NCBI GenBank assembly: GCA_029204225.1
Contig: CM055099.1
Coordinates: forward strand, 41,410,131 to 41,474,130
Direction: 5' to 3'
From: Diphasiastrum complanatum
Taxonomy: Eukaryota; Streptophyta; Lycopodiopsida; Lycopodiales; Lycopodiaceae
Length of the DNA: 64,000 nt
In this document: in pieces, positions 22,523 through 33,033 of the stretch
Position numbering within the stretch: the first letter of the stretch is position 1
How the letters are laid out: each line of letters begins with the position of its first letter
Notes under the pieces: model-generated
Databases searched by the model: none
Seen by the model: only the letters and a program-made list of their open reading frames with translations
Told to the model about the DNA's origin: nothing
Position numbers and translations under genes: made by a program

Positions 22523-23289
22523 TGGTATCAGAGCCAAATTAAGCTTTGCATGCTAACATCTCTGATTGTACAAGAAATTGAGAGCTAAATCAAGCAAAAA
22601 AGTACTTTTGCACTTTTTCTCACCTTTCTCTGATGTGTGTTTGGATCAAATCGGATTGGAACTGAATTTTCAGACCTGAAAAGTGGTAGTACGAAATTCT
22701 GGAATTCTGCATGTGTAAAAATCAGAGATTTTCAGTCCCTTCTATCTCCTTGCTTGTAGATCCAAAGACAGTGGTTTTATAGCTTGATGGAAAGCTTATG
22801 ATTTGTACTTTTCATAGAAATTGAAATCAAATCAATCTGATTTGTCTATCAAGTGTTATAAGCTCTTAAAGAGGATAGGGATAGGTCCAAAATCCAAGTG
22901 ATAGCATTTTGATTTGTTTCAACCTTGCTTTGTTCTGAATCCATTGTTTTGAGCACCCTACACAAGAAACTGAAGATCAACACTAAGTTTGAAGAACACC
23001 CTTTGAGCCTTCTGAGTGTCAATAGTGTTTTCTTTTGAAGCATTTCACAAATGCCAAAAGTAGGATTCAAACTAGCCAAAGTGTCTCAATCCACTTTGTG
23101 TGTCTGATCTAGATAACTTGTCTTGTGGAATATTTGAGATCCATCTCAAATACAGTTGCAAGTGTTTCACATAGGAAGGTAGAACATCCTTGAAAATACC
23201 TATAGTGAAAGACAGCAACAACTTTAAGTCTGATTGGAATGAGCTCAAACATATTGTAGTCCAATAATTAAGAAGTCTTCACCTAAATG
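22523..23289 (+). other. Initiator-Met primer site and leader of copia A2
   Basis: TGGTATCAGAGC at 22523-22534 is the usual plant copia primer site, complementary to initiator tRNA-Met. About 755 bp of leader without recognised coding sequence follows, up to the gag ATG at 23290. Confidence 0.85.
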
Positions 23290-24651
23290 GCACCTATGGG
23301 AGGATATCTTCTAGAAGCAAATGAAAGACTACTTCTAATTACTCAATCTGGAAGTTCAAAATGTTGTCTATTTTGATACCCCGAGATGTTATGGATATTG
23401 TACTTGGTGTTGAGGAGGAGCCTCAAGCACAGGCTAAAATTCCTAAGTATAGGAAGAGAGCTAGAATGGCTCTCCATTTCATTAAGATGAATGTGTCTAA
23501 TGAAATTTTGAGAGAAATAAGATCTTGCACCATAGCTAAAGATGTCTGGGATGCACTTAAGTCCATCTATGAAGCAAATAATACTTCTAGAATACTCACT
23601 CTTAGGAATCAGATTTTTCAAAGTTTCCAAAGAAGTGATGAGAGTGCGTCAAACTATGTTCTGAGAGTTAAAGATTTACATAGAGAGCTTTCCTGTGTTG
23701 GTGTTACTATTAACCAAGATGAGCTAGTTCAAGTCATTTTAAATGGCTTAGAAGATGACTATGATAATCTTGTTCAGTCTTTTGCCATTAAGGAGGAGTT
23801 GCCTAATCTAGAAACTCTCCAAGGAATTCTTATTTCTGAAGAATCTAGGCAAAGCTATAAACTTTCCAGGATGAACAAACTCAAGCATGGTGGAAGTGAC
23901 AAAGCCCTCTTTGTCAAAGACAAGCATAAAGGAAGGAGTAAGAACCAGTTTTCTCAAGCATTTAACAAAGATAAAGCCAAAGTTCAAGACAAAGATGGTG
24001 AAGAGGATGATATATCTCATCCTTCTACTTCAAAGACCAAGAAAAAAAAAGTGAAGTGTTTCTTTTGTGGCAAGAAGGGACACTATGCCTCTAATTGCTT
24101 TAAGAAGAAAAACCAACTCAAGCAAGCTAATCTCTCCAAAGAGATTGAAGAAGATTCTGTTGCAAGTGATGGAGAAGGATCACTTATGGTGTCCAGTTTT
24201 TCTTCATCACCTTTTAAGAAAGATGGAGCTTGGTACATCAATAGTGGAGCTTCTTCACATATCTGTTGTTCAAAGGAGTCTTTTGACTCAATTGTATCTT
24301 ACAAGGACTTAAGAGATTTATTTACACTGCTAATGATCATGAGTGCTCTATAGAAAGAATTGGCAACATTCCATTGAAACTTGCTTATTCAAAAGTTCTT
24401 GCACTTTCTAATGTTCTTTTCATTCCAAAACTTACAAAGAACTTGATTAGTGTGGGAAAGTTGCTTGATAATGGTTGTGATGTAAAGTTCAACTTTAATA
24501 CTTGCTTTATCAAAAACAATGATGAGATCCTAGCTGATGGATCTAAATGTGGTGGAATTTTTAAGTTGAATTCTTATGAGAATTCAAACCTTTGTGAAGT
24601 TGCTTTGTTATCTAAGGAGGATTTGTGGCATAGAAGGTTGGGACATCCTAC
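23290..24651 (+). pseudogene. Copia A2: gag, zinc knuckle, protease (D to N), pre-integrase
   Basis: The frame starts MAPMGGYLLEANERL at 23290, with a frameshift near 23335. A long open frame then runs from about 23361 to 24353 with copia gag (SNEILREIRSCTIAKDVWDA, YVLRVKDLHRELSCVG, QVILNGLEDDYDNLV) and the CCHC knuckle CFFCGKKGHYASNC. The protease site reads WYINSGASSHIC: the catalytic aspartate of D-S-G is asparagine (AAT near 24240), so the protease is dead. A further frameshift leads to VLFIPKLTKNLISVGKL and LWHRRLGHPT. The copy stops there at an inverted LTR of another family. Its pol is absent. Confidence 0.88.
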
Positions 24652-24899
24652 TTAGAATTTGCTTTGCACAAGAACACAGATCATGCTACACAGTAACACA
24701 GACAAAAAACACTCTCCACAGCAAGCTCACATAGCAACTGTATTTCTCAAAATGAAATTACACTGTACATATAGTTGTTCACTCAGGCAACCCATGCATG
24801 ACCCAGGTTGCCGTTGGCGGGACGCGTGTCCCGTCGACTTGCCTCGTGGCGAGGCCAACTGATTCTTATCCACTAATAGTGATTCTACTTTAATTCTAA
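24652..24899 (-). repeat. Family C 3' LTR, minus orientation
   Basis: It is the reverse complement of the LTRs at 29639-29908 and 34105-34374, but about 22 bp shorter through an internal deletion near its U3 start. Its ends are TTAGAATT and AATTCTAA rather than TG...CA. The purine tract (AAGGGAGAGAG on the minus strand) lies directly to its right. Confidence 0.88.
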
Positions 24900-25920
24900 C
24901 TCTCTCCCTTAAAGTAGAATCACTTTTTATACAGTCATATACATAGCTTTAAAGTCAACAAACTTTAAGTACAGAAAGCTTTGATCTAAACTTATCAAAC
25001 TTTTCTCCAGTAAGTGGCTTAGTTAAAATATCAGCTAGTTGTTCTTCTGTGCTACAATGCATTAGAGGAGTTCTAAATCCAAAAAAGACCCTTTGTAAAG
25101 ATTCTTTTTATATTTTTTCTCAATTTTTTCTTACACATGGACCAATCAAAACACTCAAATTTGAAATCTACGTAATGTAACTTTTTGAGTCCACATTTTG
25201 ATTCCACACTAAAAATGGCATAACTTTTTAGTGGTAATTCCGAATTTAGTGAAGTTTGGTGCATTAGAAAGCGCTCAACAAGGACTTTCCAATGATATGT
25301 TACATAACATAATTCTGAAGTACGATTAAAAAGTTAAGGCAAGTCAAAAGTATTAGTGTTATAATATTTTGATAATATAAACTACATCTTGCACGAATTC
25401 TTAAAGGGTCTTTTTGGAGTTCAAAACTCCTCTAATGGAACAACATGAATTTCACGACTCAGCAGCCTCTCACGTATGAAGTGATATTGAAGCTCAATGT
25501 GTTTAGTTCTCGCAAAAAAAACACTGGATTCTTTGCTAGTTGAATGTCACTCTGACTGTCGCTATGTTAAGTCGTGGGATTTTTATGCTTCATGCCAATT
25601 TCTTCCAAGATTTGTCTCAACCATATAGCTTCATGTCTGCACTACACATTGCCTTATACTCTGCTTCTGTGGGTGGAAAGAGAAATTGTACTTTGCTTCT
25701 TACTAGACCAGGAAAAGCAACTACCACAAAATTGGAATATATATTCTATGGTGGATCTATGATCATCATAGTCACCTCCCCAATCTGCATCCACATAACC
25801 ACACAACTCAGGTAAACCATCATGCTTCCTGTAAATCAAGCCATACTCTGAAGTGCCTTGCACATAACGCAAAATGCATTTAGCTGCCTTCCAATGCATT
25901 TCCATAGGTGCTACCATAAA
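24900..25920 (-). pseudogene. Copia family C: RNase H, interrupted by the MITE-like insert
   Basis: On the minus strand from 25917: HWKAAKCILRYVQGTSEYGL, then CGYVDADWGGDYDD with the catalytic aspartate. GSCFSWSSKKQSTISLSTHR continues until a frame break near 25660. The rest (AMCSADMKLYG) is shifted, and the 25060-25437 insertion then separates it from the DIFTKPL end near 25020. The stop after IVS at 25921 parts this segment from the main polyprotein. Confidence 0.88.
25060..25437. mobile_element. 378-bp element with 35-bp terminal inverted repeats inside copia RNase H
   Basis: The left end (CATTAGAGGAGTTCTAAATC...) and the right end match as inverted repeats over about 35 bp with five mismatches. 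Both run inward to GACCCTTT. The plus-strand family C copy lacks this block: comparing GCTACAATG...AACAACATGAAT with the empty site near 33940 shows that removing it restores the host frame almost exactly. The target duplication is ambiguous: ATG on both sides, or TA if the ends are read as GAGGAG. It has no coding capacity. It behaves like a MITE of unassigned superfamily. Confidence 0.85.
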
Positions 25921-28861
25921 CTAACTTACAATGCCAACAACATAGCATATATCTGGTCTAGTCGTGGTAAGGTAAATCAAGCTCCCTACTAACTGTCTAT
26001 ATAGCGTAGCATCAAATGACTGTGACTCATCAAGCTTAGAAAGCTTTTTACCTGGTCCAATAGGAGTGTTTATTGGTTTGCAATCTTGCAACCTAAGCCT
26101 GTGCAACAACTCTTTGACATACTTCACCTGTGTTAAATCCACTTCATGTCCTTTTTGCCACACTTCTACTCTAAGGCAATAATGCATCAGGCTGAGATCT
26201 GTCATCTCGAATTGTTCCATGAGGTCTTTCTTGATCATGTCTATCATCTCTTCACTATTTCCCATTTTAATCAAGTCATCAACATAAAGAGCAATCAAAG
26301 CAACCATACCATCAAAGCATAAGACATATAGATTTGGATCAGAATGTGTTCTCACCATCCCCTTTGAATGAAAGTAGGCATCAATCCTGTTATACCATGC
26401 ACGTGGTGTCTGTTTAAGACCATAAAGCGCTTTCTTCAAGCGACATACTTTATTTTCATGTCCTTTTATTACAAAGCCTTCAGGTTGATCCAAGAACACT
26501 TCTTCTTCTAACTCACCATTTAGAAAAGCAGATTTCACATCCATCTGATGCAAAGGCCAACCAAAATGTAAAGCTAAAGCACTAAGTAGATGTAGAGTAT
26601 TCCACTTACAAACCGGCGCAAAGGTCTCCTCATAGTCGATGCCTTTATTTTGTAAATACCCTTTGATCACTAATCTTGCTTTGTGTTTTGCTATACTTCC
26701 ATCTGCATGGTACTTAGTCCTGTATACCCATTTGCAACCAATGGATTTCTTGCCAACTGGTGGTTCTACTAAGTCCCATGTGCTATGCTTAGCAATTAAC
26801 TCCATCTCCTCTCCCATGGCCTTGACCCAAATGTCATCATCCTTCGCTTCACCATAAGTTGAAAGTTCTTTGCTTTGAATAATGCTAGATAAGAGAGCGT
26901 AATTTGCTTCATACCTTTCAGGTAGTATCTTCTCTCTTGTTGATCTTCGTAGCTCTCCCTGGTTAGATAATCCTGGAAAGTCATCTATGTCACAGCCCTC
27001 CAACAATCTCTCAAACCACTTAGGGAGCTTTCTGTCAAGTGATCGGCTTCTTGGTGAAAATGTACCCCACGGTACATCCTTCTCCTTGCGTTTGTCACCT
27101 GCAACTTCAATCCTTCTTGCACCAAAAGGTTTGTCCCTACCTCTCCAACCTGTTTCTTGAGGTTGAGTAGTAGTATCTTGAGATGTATCCTCATGTTCAT
27201 CACTCAGAAGGTCAATGAATGGATTATCATCAGGTGGTATCCTCACTATACCATCTTTCCCACTAGATGTGTCTATCTTCTCAACATCCTCGTCTTCATA
27301 CATCTTGGATTCATCAAAGATAACATCACGGCTTATATGGATTTTGTTTTCGACTGGATCAAAACATCTATAGCCCTTCACATGATCATCATATCCTAGG
27401 AATATGCACTTGATAGCTTTTACATCAAGTTTATGTCTCTCTTCCTTAGGAATGTGTACAAAGGCCTTACATCTAAAGATTCGCAAGTGTTTCACCTTTG
27501 GCTTCTTCTTTGTGAATGCTTTCTCAGGTTTTATCTTTGGTATGGCAATGGTAGGACTTCTATTTTGAAGATAGACTACTGTGCTACATGCTTCTGACCA
27601 AAAATCTTTTGGTAGTTTCATCTCAGCTAGCATAGATCTGGCACTTTCCACAATCGTACAATTTTTGCGCTCAGCTACACCATTGAGAGCAGGAGTATGA
27701 GCTTGCGTAAATTGTCTTTTAATCCCACATTGATCACAAAGACCATTGAGGTCATTAGACTTGTACTCACCTCCACTATTTGATCTTAGGACTTTGATCT
27801 TCCTACCTGTCTGATTTTCGACCAATGCTTTGAAGCTCTTGAAGTTATCAAATGCATCTGATTTCTTCTTCAAGAATGAGATCCACGTCTTACGTGACAT
27901 ATCATCAATAAAGGTCATGAAATAGAAGGCTTTACCTAAGGACATAGTCCTCATAGGCCAGCATAAATCTGTGTGGATTAAATCCAGAATGTTCTTTGCT
28001 CTTGCAACACCCCCTTTATTGAACTTCTCTCGATGCTGCTTCCCATATACACAAGATTCGCACATCGATTTCAAGTGATCTTCTATCGTAGGCCATCCTG
28101 TTACCATCTCCAATTTTCTCATCAAACTGAGGCTTCCCAAGTTCAAGTGACCAAGCCTCTTATGCCACAACTCAGTTTGTGAAGGAATGGACGATACAAG
28201 TCCATGTTGCCTCTTGATTATAGCATTCAACCTGTACAATTTTGTATTGGGATCTCTTACTCCATCCGCAATAACTTTGAACTTTTGGTTTGCATCCTTC
28301 ACAAAGCAACGATCATGGGACAATTCTACTTTCAACTTTTGATCAGTAATGACTCCAACAGAAAGTAGATTTTTCTTCAAACCTGGTACGTAAAGTACCT
28401 CCCTGATTATTCTGCTTTTGCCATCAGGTAGTTGGATTGAAACGGTGCCTATCCCCTTGATCATGCACACCTCACCATTTGCTTGTGAGACAGATGTTCC
28501 ATTATCCAACACCTTCAAACTACTGAACCAATTCTTGTTACCTGTCATGTGTCTTGTGGCTCCTGAGTCAATATACCATGCTTGATCATCTTGATTATAT
28601 GACAATGCAGATATGAAGATGCTAGAGTCTTCAATCTCACCCTCATCGACAAGGTTACCTGCTTGTTTTGGTTTTCCCTTGCCTTGTTCCGCCAGGAATT
28701 TGCGACATTCACTCTTCCAATGGCCCTTTTTACCACAATGGAAGCACTTGTCTTTCTTCTTAGTTTTATTGAAAGATCCCTCATCCTCCTGAGATTTGGC
28801 AAATTGTTGCTTAGAATTCTTATTGTTGTAGTAGACGATGGGAAGAATGAAACCATATAAC
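25921..28861 (-). pseudogene. Copia family C polyprotein: knuckle, protease, integrase, RT
   Basis: CCHC knuckle CFHCGKKGHWKSEC lies near 28735 and leads into protease AWYIDSGATRHMTG with an intact D-S-G. Next are pre-integrase LWHKRLGHLNLGSL and integrase with the HHCC finger, LIHTDLCWPM (first Asp), LRSNSGGEYKSND (second position, Asp to Asn) and NGVAERKN (Glu). RT follows with WVYRTKYHADGSIAKHKARL, QMDVKSAFLNGEL, YGLKQTPRAWY and ALYVDDLIKMG (YVDD intact). The 894-codon frame 25921-28605 has no stop. It is called a pseudogene because gag and the 5' LTR are missing, RNase H is broken, and LRSNSGGE carries N where relatives carry D. Confidence 0.9.
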
Positions 28862-29109
28862 TTTCATGCTGAAAATGTGCGAGCATCTTGAGAACCCCAA
28901 CGAGAACCCATTCCCTCGGACCTTTGCAAGTAGACATTAGGCTCCCTATCTGGACGGTGGTCTCTGGAGGGACAACGGTAGACGGTTACGTGAAACTGTT
29001 TAGAAAGCCTTGAATATTGTCCTCTGACAGTAATCACTAAAAGTGTAACTTCATCTTTCTCATGAACGTCCCACAAATGTTCTCCCCTAATATGCACTCT
29101 ATTTCCCTC

Positions 29110-29117
29110 TATATAAG
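29110..29117 (+). promoter_or_regulatory. TATA box in spacer promoter-like region
   Basis: TATATAAG sits in CCCTCTATATAAGAAGAG, followed by a CA-rich leader of about 300 bp and an ATG at 29421. The CCTCTATATAAG context resembles strong plant and plant-pararetrovirus core promoters. No upstream element was identified with confidence. Confidence 0.45.
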
Positions 29118-29420
29118 AAGAGAATTCAAGTCATTTGCAACTTCAACCAGTGAAGCTTTGCTGAAATTTTCATAAAAAAAATTAACGTTTTTCGTTTGCG
29201 ACGCAAATTCGCACACACATCCATCAACACTCATAACCCACTGTCATACACTCATTACTACCATTTCTAGACTTGTTTACACAAATTTCACCTTTTCCAA
29301 TTTTTTAAGCCTTTTTGCCGTTTTTAATGTCTTTTCACCTTTTCTGAAAGCCTTTTATTGTTTTTTCCATCTCCGTTGCTCGCACCCCACATCTAGCACC
29401 CAACCAGAACCACTGACATC

Positions 29421-29588
29421 ATGGCATCATCTTCCAATCCCGACAACCAACCATCTAGTCCTTCGAACGAAACCGACTCCAAGTTATCATCAAGCAAGAT
29501 ATCCTTACTGACATGCAAATATCTCCACTACCTTAAACTGGTGCATTTTTGGCCAATGCATGTCTTGTTAGATTCTTCTTCATCATAA
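29421..29588 (+). CDS. Short Ser-rich ORF, 55 codons, possible truncated exon
   Basis: ATG 29421 opens MASSSNPDNQPSSPSNETD and closes at TAA 29586-29588. Start context and position below a TATA box suggest the 5' end of a gene cut off by the copia LTR that starts 50 bp later. No domain is visible. It could equally be chance. Confidence 0.3.
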   Translation: MASSSNPDNQPSSPSNETDSKLSSSKISLLTCKYLHYLKLVHFWPMHVLLDSSSS

Positions 29589-29638
29589 TAGAGTATAGGG
29601 TATAAGCGTTAGGGGTGGAACTTCCAACCTTTGGGAAG

Positions 29639-29908
29639 TTAGAATTAAAGTAGAATCACTATGTTACTGTACTGTGGGTCCTATCAGTTGATAAGGATCA
29701 GTTGGCCTCATCACGAGGCAAGTTGACAGGACACACGTCCTGCCAACGGCAACTTGGGTCATGCATGGGTTGCCTGAGTGAACAACTATATGTACAGTGT
29801 AATTTCATTTTGAGAAATACAGTTCCTATGTGAGCTTGCTGTGGAGAGTGTTTTCTATCTGTGTTACTGTGTAGCATGATCTGTGTTCCTGTTCGAAGCA
29901 AATTCTAA
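29639..29908 (+). repeat. Family C 5' LTR
   Basis: It is 270 bp from TTAGAATTAAAG to GCAAATTCTAA. Terminal bases are TTAGAATT/AATTCTAA. Ends are uncertain by two or three bases because both LTRs share flanking AG and GTTGG. It encodes nothing; the ~67-codon minus-strand frame recurs in all three LTR copies by homology only. Confidence 0.9.
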
Positions 29909-29910
29909 GT

Positions 29911-31238
29911 TGGTATCAGAGCTGTACAGGGAGTGTACACAGTACAGCATCGTCGTTGAAGAGAGCTTCGGGAGAACTGTCTTCTGAGAGTTCGAGGTTT
30001 ACAGCTTGTTGAAGACGGAAGGAGAAACATTGGTGCAGAGAGTTTAGCACACAGAGGCTTGGTGAGCTTGAGACTGTGTGAGAATTCAGAGACAAGGGTT
30101 GTCGGGTGAATCAGAACCTCAGCAAACGGAATTTTGAAATTCTGAAGCAGGCTATTTGGTGTTTGCAGTTAGTGTGCATTCAATCGGACACCGTTTGACA
30201 AACAAATTGAAGCATTAGAGTTCTGGCAGTAGGAAGACCTCAGAGCAAAAGGATAGGCATGTCAAAACACTGTGAATTGGAAGCCAAGAAGAGATTTGTG
30301 TGAAAAACTCTGGTTCTGGGTTTGGGAGCACAAAATCAGAGATTTTTCTCCATTCTGAATTCTTTTTGGAGCTGTAAAAGTTGGAAGGAGGACGTCATGA
30401 TTAGTCTTAGAGGATCTGAAGTGGTCGTGTGTAGCTGCGAGCTGGTAAGAGAATGTGATAAACCTGAACGTGGCAGCCATATCCAAAAAAAAACCCTTGG
30501 ATGAAGAGAGGAGGAGGTAGAGCAGGCAGTCACGCATGGCAAGAGTGACTAGTCCCATTGTGTCTAGAAGGACCCAGCGGCCCGTGGGGCAGCATGCAAA
30601 GTTGCATGACACCATTGGATCTACCTAAGGCTCAATCAATGGTATAGATCGTGTTTCCGAGAAGCTCATTGGATTTAAGTGACCATTGGATGACAGCTTA
30701 AAGAGCCCATGAAAGGTTGAAGGGTCTTGAAGTGTGTTCTGGCCTTCAACTTCATTAAAAAAATTTATTACTGAAAGTTGAGTTGGGTTTCTTCACAAGT
30801 GAAGAGTGAAGTTTCTTCAAAGTGAAGAAACAGTTCAAAAACAAAAAAAATTTCTATTTTTGGGTCCTTTGCCCGTTTTGACCCAAACGGAAGGCTATAA
30901 CCTCCAAACGAAGGGCACCCGGACTGTGCCTGCAAGTACGGTACAACAAAACAGAGTGATTGCAGCAGATAAAGTGTTCGGAGTGCGCCAAAAGTGATTT
31001 CACCATTCCACTGGGCACGTAGTTGGGAGTTGACGACTGAGTGCATTTCGGAAGGCGACGCCGATTTGGCTTTCAAATTGGTTGAAAAGCGGCGAGTGGC
31101 CTGGTAGGGGAAAAAGTGCAGGTCATTATTTTCAACTTCTGACATCACAGTTGTCCTCAGCATACTGCTTTTAGCCTACGACAGTTGGCCTCGCCATACT
31201 ACTTTTAGCCTAAGACAGAAGTTTCAAGCAGTTTTGTG
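29911..31238 (+). other. Family C initiator-Met primer site and leader
   Basis: TGGTATCAGAGC at 29911-29922 primes reverse transcription with initiator tRNA-Met. The following 1.3 kb has no supported coding sequence. Short frames on both strands lack known domains. Confidence 0.85.
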
Positions 31239-32241
31239 ATGGCAAACATGGGAGAGTCCATTTTGAGTGAAAGTAGCAAATTGGACGGGATTTCCAACTA
31301 TGCAGTGTGGAAATTCAAAATAAAAAACATACTAATGGAGAAAGATGTGTGGGAAGTTGTCACAGGTGATGAGAGAAGGCCGCCAAATGAAGCGGATATC
31401 AAAGTGTTTGACAAAAAGATGAGGAAAACTTGACCTTCATTAACTTGTCAGTGAAGGATCACATCATTACCCACATTTGTGATGTTGTTACGCCCAGACA
31501 AGCATGGGATGTACTAAAGGAGCAGTTCGAGACGTCAAATCCGTCAAGAATCATGTTTCTGAAGTCAAAGCTGAATAGTGCCCGAATGGAACAAGGAGAG
31601 CACATTCAGACGTACATGACCAGAATCAAGACAATGAGGGATGAACTGCATTCTATTGGTGAGTGCATACGTGATGTGGAGCTGGTGCACAATGCATTGT
31701 GCGACATTGCAGAACCCCATCAGATGTTTGTGAGCGGAATAGCATCAAGAGAAAGATTGCCAACCTTTGATGATCTCACAGGAATCTTGATGCAGGAAGA
31801 GCAACGGCGAGAAATGGTGAAAGCTAGACGTCAAAATACTGACGATCAGGCACTTGCGACATGCCAAAAACAAGGTAAGGGCAAGGGCAAAAAGAAGTCT
31901 AAGTAGCAATTTGCCAATCAGGAGGATGAGGGATCTTCCAGTAAGACCAAGAAGAAAGACAAGTGCTTCCATTGTGGTAAAAAGGGCCATTGGAAGAGTG
32001 AATGTCGCAAATTCCTAGCGGAACAAGTCAAGGGGAAACCAAAACAAGCAGGTAACCTTGTTGATGAGGGTGAGATTGGAGACTCTAGCATCTTCATATC
32101 TACATTGTCATCTAATCAAGATGATCAAGCATGGTATATTGACTCGGGAGCCACAAGACACATGACAGGTAACAAGAATTGGTTCAGTAGCTTGAAAGTG
32201 TTGGATAATGGAACGTCTGTTTCACAAGCAAATGGTTAGGT
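31239..32241 (+). pseudogene. Family C gag, zinc knuckle and protease start
   Basis: ATG 31239 opens MANMGESILSESSKLDGISN, then YAVWKFKIKNILMEKDVW, the usual copia gag opening. A frameshift lies near 31430. The gag domain continues (ITHICDVVTPRQAWDVLKEQ, RMEQGEHIQTYMTRIKTMRD). TAG at 31904-31906 interrupts the frame after GKGKGKKKSK, where the other copy has a sense codon. The CCHC knuckle CFHCGKKGHWKSEC and protease AWYIDSGATRHMTG follow in frame. TAG near 32237 ends it at the first deletion junction (SVSQANG). An alternative start, GTG at 31236, is not needed. Confidence 0.88.
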
Positions 32242-33033
32242 GTGCAAGTCAATGGTGTAGCTGAACGCAAGAATCGTACGATTGTGGAAAGTGCCAGATC
32301 TATGCTAGCTGAGATAAAACTACCAAAAGATTTTTGGCCAGAAGCATGCAGTATGGCAGTCTATCTTCAAAATAGAAGTCCTACCATTGTCATACCAAAG
32401 ATAACACCTCAGGAAGCATTCACGAAGAAGAAGCCAAAGGTGAACCACTTGCGAATCTTTGGATGTAAGGCCTTTGTACACATTCCTAAGGAAGAGAGAT
32501 GTAAACTTGATGTAAAAGCTATCAAGTGTATATTCCTAGGATATGATGATCGTGTGAAGGGCTATAGATGTTTTGATCTAGTGGAAAACATATTCCATGT
32601 AAGCCGTGATGTTATCTTTGATGAATCCAAGATGTATGAAGATGAGCATGCTGAGAAGATAGATACATCCAGTGGAAAAGATGGTATAGTGAGGATACCT
32701 CCTGATGATGATCCATTCATTGACCTTCCAAGTGATGAATATGAGGATACATCTCAAGATACTACTACTCAACCCCAAGAAACAGGTTGGAGAGGTAGAG
32801 ATAAACCTTTTGGTGCAAGAAGGATTGAAGTTTCAGGTGACAAACACAAGGAGAAGGATGTATTGTGGGATACATTTTCACCAGGAAGCCGATCAGCTGA
32901 CAGGAAGCTCCCTAAGTGGTTTGAGAGATTGTTGGAGAGCCGCGACATGGATGACTTTCCAGGATCATCTAGCCAAGGAGATCTACGAAGATCAACAAGA
33001 GAGAAGATGCCTACTTTCGTTCAAAGGGGATGG
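32242..33033 (+). pseudogene. Family C integrase C-terminal part and linker
   Basis: Integrase resumes at NGVAERKNRTIVESARSMLA, which holds the catalytic glutamate. The C-terminal block LRIFGCKAFVHIPKEERCKL and GYDDRVKGYRCFDLVENIF follow, then the acidic linker to RT (SRSADRKLPKWFERLLESRD). The two catalytic aspartates are deleted. The frame runs to DLRRSTREKM and then enters the second deletion junction, ending shortly afterwards (TFVQRGW). Confidence 0.9.

Larger units (their letters stand above)
24652..28861 (-). mobile_element. Ty1/copia retrotransposon, family C, minus copy (no 5' LTR or gag N-terminus)
   Basis: Reading right to left: zinc knuckle, protease, pre-integrase, integrase, RT, RNase H, purine tract and 3' LTR. 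It is closely related to the plus copy at 29.6-34.4 kb over their shared parts. The upstream end breaks at about 28861 within gag, just before the knuckle, where unrelated sequence starts. The central polyprotein frame of 894 codons (25921-28605) is uninterrupted, so this is the best-preserved coding segment in the window. It is nested in copia A2 at the LWHRRLGHP codons. Confidence 0.92.
28862..29638. other. Spacer between the two inverted family C copies
   Basis: The sequence is not related to either copia arm. It holds a TATA-type promoter sequence and a short plus-strand frame (separate entries). A minus-strand frame of 77 codons at 28864-29097 lies antisense to the promoter region and shows no known domain. 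Confidence 0.6.

Noticed and set aside
28864-29097. 77-codon minus-strand frame in the spacer
   Set aside because: No domain; it lies antisense to a TATA-bearing region and has no start or splice support.
29698-29901. A 67-codon minus-strand frame repeated at 24.66, 29.70 and 34.16 kb
   Set aside because: It lies wholly inside the family C LTR; its conservation follows from LTR homology, not from coding selection.
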